Assembly: GCA_027625915.1 (NCBI GenBank)
Contig: JANTQA010000060.1
Span: 1,550,001-1,614,000 of the forward strand
DNA from: Anaeramoeba flamelloides
Taxonomy: Eukaryota; Metamonada; Anaeramoebidae
Direction: 5' to 3'
Length of the DNA: 64,000 nucleotides
Within the stretch, counting starts at the first letter, position 1, and the number at the start of each line of letters is the position of its first letter. The notes under the pieces were generated by a model, which worked only from the letters and a program-made list of their open reading frames with translations, did not search any database and was not told the origin of the DNA. The position numbers and the translations under genes were made by a program. This document shows positions 57,288 through 64,000 of this stretch, one piece after another.

Positions 57288-57470
57288 GCCATTAGGTTTT
57301 TTTTAATTTGAGAAATAAACCGAAATTTTCCAAAATTTTCAATTTATTTCAAAATTTAAAAAAAACCGCGGTTAGGTTTTCCAGGATTTAAAAGAATTGA
57401 GTAAAATCTTTGTTTTTTCTCTATTCTTTTAAATCCTGGAAAACCTAGGCACTCTACGGCACTTTTTAGC
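57288..57470. repeat. Hairpin-mosaic repeat, copy 7 (clearest minimal unit)
   Basis: Two adjacent hairpins. 57291-57368 has arms AGGTTTTTTTTAATTTGAG and AAAATTTAAAAAAAACC, with AATAAACCGAAA inside. 57371-57447 has arms TAGGTTTTCCAGGATTTAAA and TTTAAATCCTGGAAAACCTA (20 paired bases). GCACTCTACGGCACTTTTT follows at once, then AGCGCTC. No ORF. Confidence 0.85.
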
Positions 57471-58109
57471 GCTCTAAAAAATCTAAATTTTATTTAGAGT
57501 TTTTTATACAAGTTGTAATGTAAGTAAGATTATAACTCATATGACATCGTATCTTAAAAAAATGAAAAGAAAAAAATTTATTTCGAAACAAAGATTAGAA
57601 AAATTGATTGAAAACATTGAAATGATTGGAATGAAAGAAAAGGTAAAAAAATATTAAAAAAAGGGTAAAAATTTGATTGGAAAGTTTAATTTTGCACCAC
57701 AAGTGTTGAATGGGTTGGTGTTTGTTTGCCTTTTATGTTAAAATTTTTTTGATTGCCCACCATAAGATGTTTTAATAAAAAGTTCTAAATATTTGTAAAA
57801 CTATATGAGTAAATGAAATTTGTTGCTTTATTAAGTTTAATTTAGAACTTTATAGATGTGGTTTATCAATAAAGTGCTGATTTTTTTGAAGGATAGTTTG
57901 TGGTTTACCAAATTTTCAGTTTGAGTTGTTTTTTTTTTTTTTTTGATTTAAAAATTTGTATGTACAAGTTTCCCAAACCCGGTTTTCACAAAATACCAGT
58001 CCTAGATACCGAATTGACAGCAAAAACCCAGTCCAAGTAACAACTCGGCAGATTATACTGAAAGTTCGATATGATTCACTTCAGTTTGGTTTCAAATTGC
58101 ATCAGCTAG

Positions 58110-59080
58110 ATTCATTTCTCTTCAGTTTTATAGTCCAGTTTAATTCGTTTAAGATCTGATCATATCAAGTTAGTTTAAGATCGAATATCATGAACAAGTC
58201 TATCAATTCTTATAATGATTTTTTCAACCTTTTACCTTCCCATTCAACAAACCCATAAAAAAAAAAAAAAGAGGAGGAACTCAAACAACTTAAAAAGGAA
58301 AATTTGGAAAAGGTAAAAATCATAAAAAATAAAGAATGAACAAATTTTGAATAATTAATATGAAAAACCTGAAGTCTTTCGATTCAAATAAATTTGTTTA
58401 TGTTGGCGATTAAGAGTTATTTGGTTTTGTGCTTCTTTTCCTAAATAGTGTATCAAGTTATATTGGTTTCAAAGTGTTCTATGTTAAAATCATTGATTTC
58501 TTTTTTGTGTTCATTTTCCACAATAATTCATCTGTGTTATCTTTGAATATTATATTGAAGTCAAAGTTTTTGAAATTGTTGAGTTGTTTTAATCCTTTTT
58601 TTTTTTTTTTTGAGTTTTCTCATCTCTTTTACAGTCCCATTTGGGGTTTTCTACAACATCAACTTTCTTTTTACAGAAGGGACATATTTTGGAGTTTACT
58701 CAGTTTTTCTAATCTGTATGTGTATCTATTCAAACTATTACATAATGATTTCAATTTGAATACAGTCGTTGATGATTTCCAGTTTAAATAAGGCTGTTTT
58801 CCGTTGAAGTTATCTGGAAAATTGTATGGTTGATTTTGAGGTTTTTTTTCAGCTTCAAGGTATCAACACCTTTGGATGAGTATGCTTTGTCTTGTATTGT
58901 TTTGATATCAAAGTTAAGGTGTTTTGTCTAGATCTCGACTTTTCAGATGTTTTCCCAGTCAATGTTTTCTATTTCAACCATTTTCGGTTCTTCAGCTAGA
59001 TTTTCCAATTTGAGGTATCGTAATTTCTTCATGAAATTGGCCTTCCTCTTTAAGATCATATGTTGTGTGAGATCAAATTT
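58110..59080 (-). pseudogene. Decayed leucine-rich-type gene
   Basis: Minus-strand frames are open in pieces and read like protein: FMKKLRYLKLENLAEEPKMV, then EIENIDWENI; VDTLKLKKNLKINHTIFQIT; FKLKSLCNSLNRYTYRLEKL, then SKLQNMSLL; GLKQLNNFKNFDFNIIFKDN; and SDLKRIKLDYKTEEK. The recurring L-x-x-L-x-L/N spacing resembles divergent leucine-rich repeats. Pieces are separated by stops and frame changes and no complete gene is left, so it is a pseudogene or many-exon remnant. The region has higher GC than its flanks and may extend to 57955. A 120-codon plus-strand ORF (58429-58791) lies over it but has no ATG start and is antisense to these pieces. Confidence 0.4.
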
Positions 59081-59609
59081 TGAAATTTTGTTATTTTTGA
59101 AAAAAAAAATTTGACAAAATTTATTAAATTATAAAACCTCCGAAATTTTTACACATTTAAACTTTGATAAATTTTATTTATTTTTTTTATATTATTAATT
59201 TTAACAGTAATACTGGAAATATATAAATATTAATTTTAGAAATCAAATATTGAGAATCGAAAACCATACATCTAAATATATCTATAAATTCTGAAAGAAA
59301 AAACATTTTTTTGTGAAAAATAAATATGATTATTAAATAAATTACGCTTTTGGTTTAAATTTGAAATTTAAGTAAAAGTTAGATCATGAATTAAAAATTA
59401 TTTCTTAATTTCAAATGTAAATTTATTTTTTAGTCAATAATAACTGATTGAAAATTTAATATTTTTAATATTCTCTATTTTATTTTCAATTCAATATTTT
59501 TCTCTAATTTTTTATTGATTTTTTTTCTAATATTTATTTATTTATTTCTCAATCTTTTTTCTAAATATTTAACCAAAAAGAAATCAATTCCAATTTATGT
59601 AGCAAACAT

Positions 59610-60647
59610 ATGAAAGAATTATGCTTATATTGTAAAGATGAAAATGAATTAATTTGTGGTAAATGTTATGGTAATTGTAAAATAAATAATCATTCAATAT
59701 TGGCGTTAGATGAATATTCAAATGAAATTTCAGAAAAAATCAAAATAATTTTAAATAAAATTCAAAATGAAGAAATCCAAAGCAAAGAAACAATACAAAA
59801 ATCACTTGAATTGAAAAATAAATTCAAAATTGAAATCAAAGAGCTTTCAAATTTAATTGAAACTCAATCAGATTTATTGATCCAAAAAATCCAAAAATTG
59901 AAAATAAATCATCTCAATTTATTAAAGAAAGTTGGAATAATATCTGATTTAAAATTTGATCAAATTATAAACAAAAACGAAGCAAAAAAAGAAGAGATAA
60001 ATGAAACGAAAAACCAAATAAAAATTCTGAAAAAATTGGAAAAAGATGAAAAAACAATCAAATTAATTCGGGAATCAAAGGAAATAATTGAAAAAGATAA
60101 AGAAGAATTTGATCCAAAAATGAATCATATAAATCAAATTATATTGAAAAATGTAAATAAAACAGCTTGGAATCCATCAATTGTGCGTGATGGAGTAATT
60201 TGTGGTAAAAAAATATATTCTCAAGGAAAACACCAAATAAAAATAAAAATCGACCAATTCCCAAATCCAGAATTGCATCAAAACGAATATGTCCAAATCC
60301 AGTTAGGAGTAATCAAAACCGAAAATAGGGAAAATTTAATCAAAAAAAGAGATTGGGAAAAAACCTATTATTTTCGAACACTCTGGTTTGGGAATGAAAA
60401 AAAAATCCATAGCCAAAATTGCAAAAACGAAAACGGAAAATACACCCAAGAACAATATCCTGAAGAAATAAAATTAAAAAAAAACGACATTTTTGAAATT
60501 ATCCTCGATATGGATCAAAAAAAAATCTCATTCAAAATAAATGAAAAAAATCTCGTAGGGTGGGGAAATTTGCCCGAAAAGGTAAATTTTTTTACCTTAT
60601 TGGAGAACCTAAAAGGAGAAGAAAAAAACCAAATAACAATAATTTGA
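59610..60647 (+). CDS. B-box/coiled-coil/SPRY-like (TRIM-like) protein
   Basis: 345 residues, single exon, ending in TGA. Residues 5-28 form a degenerate B-box (C5, C8, C16, C19, C23, H28; MKELCLYCKDENELICGKC). About 38-170 is Lys/Glu/Ile-rich and should form a long coiled coil. From about 175 a SPRY/B30.2-like beta domain follows: VNKTAWNPSIVRDGVICGKK, EYVQIQLGVI, then YYFRTLWFGNEKKIHS, and DIFEIILDMDQKKISFKINE followed by LVGWGNLP. The D-M-D-x(3)-I-S-F-x-I-N strand is typical of SPRY folds. There is no RING domain, so ubiquitin-ligase activity is not supported; such proteins usually act as multimeric binding scaffolds. Codons are extremely A-rich. The start ATG at 59610 has no strong upstream alternative. 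Confidence 0.75.
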   Translation: MKELCLYCKDENELICGKCYGNCKINNHSILALDEYSNEISEKIKIILNKIQNEEIQSKETIQKSLELKNKFKIEIKELSNLIETQSDLLIQKIQKLKINHLNLLKKVGIISDLKFDQIINKNEAKKEEINETKNQIKILKKLEKDEKTIKLIRESKEIIEKDKEEFDPKMNHINQIILKNVNKTAWNPSIVRDGVICGKKIYSQGKHQIKIKIDQFPNPELHQNEYVQIQLGVIKTENRENLIKKRDWEKTYYFRTLWFGNEKKIHSQNCKNENGKYTQEQYPEEIKLKKNDIFEIILDMDQKKISFKINEKNLVGWGNLPEKVNFFTLLENLKGEEKNQITII

Positions 60648-60651
60648 GCAA

Positions 60652-60921
60652 ATGAGGGGGGTTTTTTTTTATTTGTGTACGCGTACACGTGCGCATCTCC
60701 ACCCAGGTATAAATTTTGATCAAAATCCTTGTAGTCTAAATATACACTGGGTTTCCGTTACTAGAATTAAGGTCATTCCAGATGAGAATTATTTGTTTTT
60801 CCAACATCAAATCCGGCTCTGTTTTGATCCAAAGTTCAAAAATATCAAACAATTCAAAAGTTCTCAAATGGAGATGATCCACTCAGCCCATAAAAGATGT
60901 ATTACAGAGGATTCTTTTTGA
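60652..60921 (+). CDS. Unrecognised 89-codon ORF, doubtful
   Basis: It starts one codon after the TRIM-like gene. The part from NIHWVSVTRIKVIPDENYLF to CITEDSF has varied composition and relatively high GC, but there is no known domain. A GTACGCGTACACGTGCGC tract near 60676-60694 is the most CpG-dense point of the window. It could be a remnant exon; confidence is low. Confidence 0.2.
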   Translation: MRGVFFYLCTRTRAHLHPGINFDQNPCSLNIHWVSVTRIKVIPDENYLFFQHQIRLCFDPKFKNIKQFKSSQMEMIHSAHKRCITEDSF

Positions 60922-61084
60922 TCATAAACATAGAAATGAAGGGGGGGGGTTGCATATTTATTGATTCAAAAGAAAAAAAGATTTTATATCCCTTAACACC
61001 CCTAATTTGCCTAAATTTCATCAAGTTTAAAATAAAAGATTTAAAATGATATTTATGTGTTAATATATTTATTTTCTTATTTAT

Positions 61085-61153
61085 CTTTAATTTGTAATTT
61101 TTTTGTGACTTGAATTTATTGAAAGTTTGTGTCTTAAACATGAAACTGGAAGT
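61085..61153. mobile_element. Family C fragment (right half)
   Basis: TTTTTTTGTGACTTGAATTT, ATTGAAAGTTTGTGTCTTAA, then ACATGAAACTGGAAGTA match the right arm of 9743-9944. Confidence 0.5.
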
Positions 61154-61429
61154 AACCGGTTATTCTCTGAAACCAGTACACGTCTTTTTTAAATTGATTT
61201 AACCATTTGTTTTCGGTATTTTTCCCCATTAAAAATTGTTTTGCTCCTTTTTTCTTGTTTCTCATTTTTTTTCTAATGTTATTATATAAAAAATTCTAAA
61301 GGGTGTTTGAAAAAGAAATATAAAAAATTGAAAAAAAGATTGATACATTTAAGGTTTACAGTCTCTGGTCAAACAAAAAAAACAATAATAATGATGATGA
61401 TAGCTTGCTCTGTTCACTGAACTTTGTCG

Positions 61430-61930
61430 GCATTTATTCAGAATTTTGTAAAAAAATATTTAAATTTATACATAGTCTATCAATGCCCAAAATGTTAAGT
61501 GTCTGCTTTTTACTATTTTTTCCAAATAATTAATGGATACGGTATTCTTTTGGTAAATTATTTGTTTCTTGGAAATATATTGATGTTGCAACTGGCATTT
61601 ATATAAAAAGGAAACAAACAAAATTAATCATGTGTTTGGTTTTTAATGTTGATGGTTGTTGAGTTAATCTTCGAAAGTAAAAAATTTTACAAAAATGGTT
61701 TCTTTTGGAAGTTGTTAATAAGAATTCTTGAATGTTGAAAAGGTATTATTCCAGATTTCTTTTTTTTGATTTTAGAAAAGGAATTAAAAAAAAAATATTT
61801 CAAAAATTTGACTTTTTAATGGTGATGATTAGTAAAAAATCCAATCGTTTAACCGACAATAATTTTTATAATGGATTTGTTAGGGTTGTATAAGCAGTAC
61901 AGCACTAATATCATACACAGCAAATTTCGG
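61430..61930 (+). repeat. Dispersed repeat family K copy
   Basis: GAAATATATTGATGTTGCAA, AAAAAGGAAACAAA, GTTGAGTTAATCTTCGAAAG and CACTAATATCATACA align in order with 43540-43740 and 56400-56730. Confidence 0.5.
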
Positions 61931-61959
61931 AATGTTTTGTGTGTAGAAGAATCAATGGC

Positions 61960-62310
61960 ATGGCTAATCCCTTAAACTATTATGTTTTCTGAGGGGTAAC
62001 GTGAAATTTTTGATAAAAAGGTTCTTGAAAGAGTTCAATAATCTCGGTTTAATTTATCCACTGAGAATTTCTTGAAACAAAAAATTGTGTTATTTTAAAA
62101 CGTTAAATTTTCACCATTATACCCTTTTCTTAGATCTTATCAATCATGCAAAATTTCATTTTACAATTTTCATTTTCCATTTCAGATCTGGAAACACACA
62201 ACAATTTCACTAGTTGTTATAAATGGTTTTTACTGTTATTTTTATAAATTTATTATATTTTCAAATTTGAACTTGTGCTTGAAAATCCCTGAAAGACTTT
62301 TATTGTATCC
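61960..62310 (+). repeat. Dispersed repeat family D copy 4
   Basis: Aligned in order with 6890-7240: TTTTCTGAGGGGTAACGTGA, TCTTGAAAGAG, TTTTCAAATTTGAACTTGTG and TTGAAAATCCCTGAAAG. Confidence 0.6.
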
Positions 62311-62319
62311 ATTTCCTTA

Positions 62320-63290
62320 TAAAGATTATTTGTTAATTTTTTTGTTTGTTTTAACTTTTAAACAAGTGGTTTTTGAACAAATTTCGACAGTAAAAAAAAT
62401 CATGTTGAGAAGTGAATGAAAAACAGAACAACAACTAAACACACTCCAGTTTGGGGACATAATCCTTAAGGGTCTAGTCGTTTATTGTATATTTGCTCCA
62501 TACTCATGGGGCTGCTTGAAACTCAGAAGGGAATTGTGAAATTGTCGTCCTTCTATTGATTGACAATATTCAAATAACAAATAAAAAAGATTTACAAAAT
62601 TCAATCAAAAAAAAAAAGATGAAAATGCATTTCCAAAACCAAAAAATCAAAATTTATATCAAAATTACCTACTTCTTCTTTTTTTGAATTTCCAAAAATA
62701 AAATTTCTTTAATTTAAAACAAATTGATTTTTAAAACTGCAGAATCAATTTAGTTGGATTTAATCTATTATTTGGTTATTTGAAAACTCTCTAAATTTGA
62801 CCAAGTATGGATTATGTAATATTCTTTAGGATAATAATAAATCATTTGAAAAATAAAAAGGAAAGAAAAAAAAAATCTTTGGGATCTCAAAAAGTGTAAA
62901 AGGGCAACACTTCAGAATCAACACAAATGTTTTCAAAATGATAATTCACAACCATTCTAATTTGAAATTGAGTGTCAGTCTTTAGCACTTTTTTCTAAAA
63001 ATTTCCACTTTTTTGTAGGTTGATTTTGTATGATCGATCGTGTTTAACATGTTGGTTAGTTTTTGATTGGTATTAGTCACTCATAAAAATTATATATTTT
63101 TTTTAATCCATTTCAGAAAAAATTCTTTTTAGTCATAATGACTCAACCCTTAAGTCAGAATTTTTGAAAGTAAGATTATTTTGAAAGTTTCACTAAGATT
63201 ACTAATATTTCTGAAAGATTAAAAAAGAATGGAATTATATCACTTTTGAAATTTCTGTATTATAGATCCAATAGTAAATTTAAATAATGA
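62320..63290. other. Intergenic DNA, nothing recognised
   Basis: AT-rich with no ORF of note. The stretch 62440-62560 has higher GC than its surroundings but no readable frame. Confidence 0.4.
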
Positions 63291-63296
63291 TTATTT

Positions 63297-63360
63297 CGGA
63301 AAAAAAGTGAAACAAGGGAAAAAGTTCAATAATTTTAATAATTGGAAAACCTAACTAACA
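63297..63360 (+). mobile_element. Family N terminal fragment
   Basis: CGGAAAAAAAGTGAAACAAG then GGAAAAAGTTCAATAATTTT and AATTGGAAAACC match the left end of the element at 63578. The partner end is not seen. Confidence 0.5.
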
Positions 63361-63442
63361 ATTCAAATTAATGCCAAATAATAAAAGAAAAAATAAAGGA
63401 AAAAGAGCAAAAAGGTGGATTAAACATGTTAAAAATTTTTAA

Positions 63443-63530
63443 TATAGTCAGTTCCACTTTTAAGGTCCAAACTTCAAGGAAAATCAAGGCACGATAAAAA
63501 TCTCAAATCAAGGGACAAAATTCAAATTTT
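63443..63530. mobile_element. Palindromic MITE, family C, left half
   Basis: TATAGTCAGTTCCACTTTTA, AGGTCCAAACTTC and ATCAAGGCACGATAAAAATC, then CTCAAATCAAGGGACAAAAT. The right arm is missing; the family N element starts 48 bases later. Confidence 0.6.
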
Positions 63531-63577
63531 TTTTTTGACAAATTATATTACTATAATCTGAATTCAGTACCTTACGA

Positions 63578-64000
63578 TTGTGGAAAAAAAGTGAGACGGG
63601 AAAAAAAGTTCAACCACGGTTTTTAATTGGGAACCTTATTGAAAACAAAAAGTAAAATCAATAAAAAGAAGAAACCACTTAACTTCAAATAATAATCCAT
63701 TATATTATTTTCAGTCAACCCAACATATACAATTTAAGTCTACTTGATTTATCGAAATTGTTTTTGTGGTTTTGGAGATCTCAAAAATAGTCAATTTTTT
63801 GAACAAATTTTTAAAATATTGATCAATCAAAGCCAATACCAAAAGGTAGTATTAAAAAAACTTTTATTGTGGCTAATACTTCATATTGTCTTTATAAATT
63901 TATTTATTCTTTTTTTCATTGATCTTACGTTGAATTTTTAGTTATGTTCCCAATTAACAATCGTGGTTGAACTTTTTTTTCCTGTCTCACTTTTTTTCCA
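63578..64000. mobile_element. TIR element, family N, cut by the window end
   Basis: Left TGTGGAAAAAAAGTGAGACG, then GGAAAAAAAGTTCAACCACG and TTTTTAATTGGGAAC. Right GTTCCCAATTAACAATCGTG, then GTTGAACTTTTTTTTCCTG and TCTCACTTTTTTTCCA at the last base. TIRs of at least 55 bases and a non-coding centre. Confidence 0.75.

Noticed and set aside
58429-58791. 120-codon plus-strand ORF
   Set aside because: No ATG start, homopolymer Phe run, and antisense to better protein-like pieces on the minus strand.
1-64000. tRNA, rRNA, CRISPR, Polinton or retrovirus-like elements
   Set aside because: No cloverleaf with a TTCRA loop, no rRNA core, no regular spacers, and no capsid, integrase or protease motifs were seen. 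The only retroelement traces are LINE 3' ends.

Overview
This window looks like the nuclear genome of a free-living, very AT-rich protist. Typical eukaryotic genes (DOCK-family Rho/Rac GEF, EF-1alpha, TEX264-like ER protein, B-box and B-box/coiled-coil/SPRY proteins) sit far apart in A/T-homopolymer-rich DNA. Some are split by GT-AG introns. Proteins carry long Lys/Glu, Asn/Glu and Asp/Glu/Ser runs. TAA, TGA and TAG all end genes here, so the code is standard. The mix resembles an amoeboid excavate such as Anaeramoeba, but that placement is inference. About one sixth of the window is coding. I see no tRNA, rRNA, CRISPR or prokaryotic operon structure. Layout: 1-5.7 kb is repeat-rich DNA; 5.77-6.38 TEX264-like gene (+); 6.4-12.0 dispersed repeats; 12.0-13.6 secreted/membrane glycerophosphodiesterase-like gene (+); 16.6-22.9 a two-exon DOCK-C-like gene of about 2058 residues (+); 23.4-26.3 hairpin-mosaic repeats and a TIR element; 27.08-28.45 a three-exon bacterial-type inorganic pyrophosphatase with a long Ser/Glu/Lys tail (+); 28.8-30.5 a GATTC-rich tract, a LINE 3' end and a hairpin mosaic; 32.5-33.4 a Lys-rich multi-pass membrane protein (+); 34.2-37.6 a nest of inverted-repeat elements inside an old LINE, plus a probable small membrane-protein exon; 40.4-41.1 an unknown protein with Asn-Glu repeats (-); 45.9-47.2 EF-1alpha (-); 53.9-54.2 a small B-box protein (+); 58.1-59.1 a probable decayed leucine-rich gene (-); 59.6-60.6 a B-box/coiled-coil/SPRY protein (+). 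The end of the window cuts through another TIR element. The genes do not form a pathway: they are scattered housekeeping and signalling genes. The most unusual content is between them. At least ten families of short non-coding inverted-repeat elements recur inside 64 kb, many with TA-flanked ends like Tc1/mariner MITEs. One family is a composite mosaic of nested palindromes bounded by a GC-richer CACTCTACGGCACT-like motif, at seven loci; I cannot assign it to a known class. All repeat relations were found by eye and need self-alignment.
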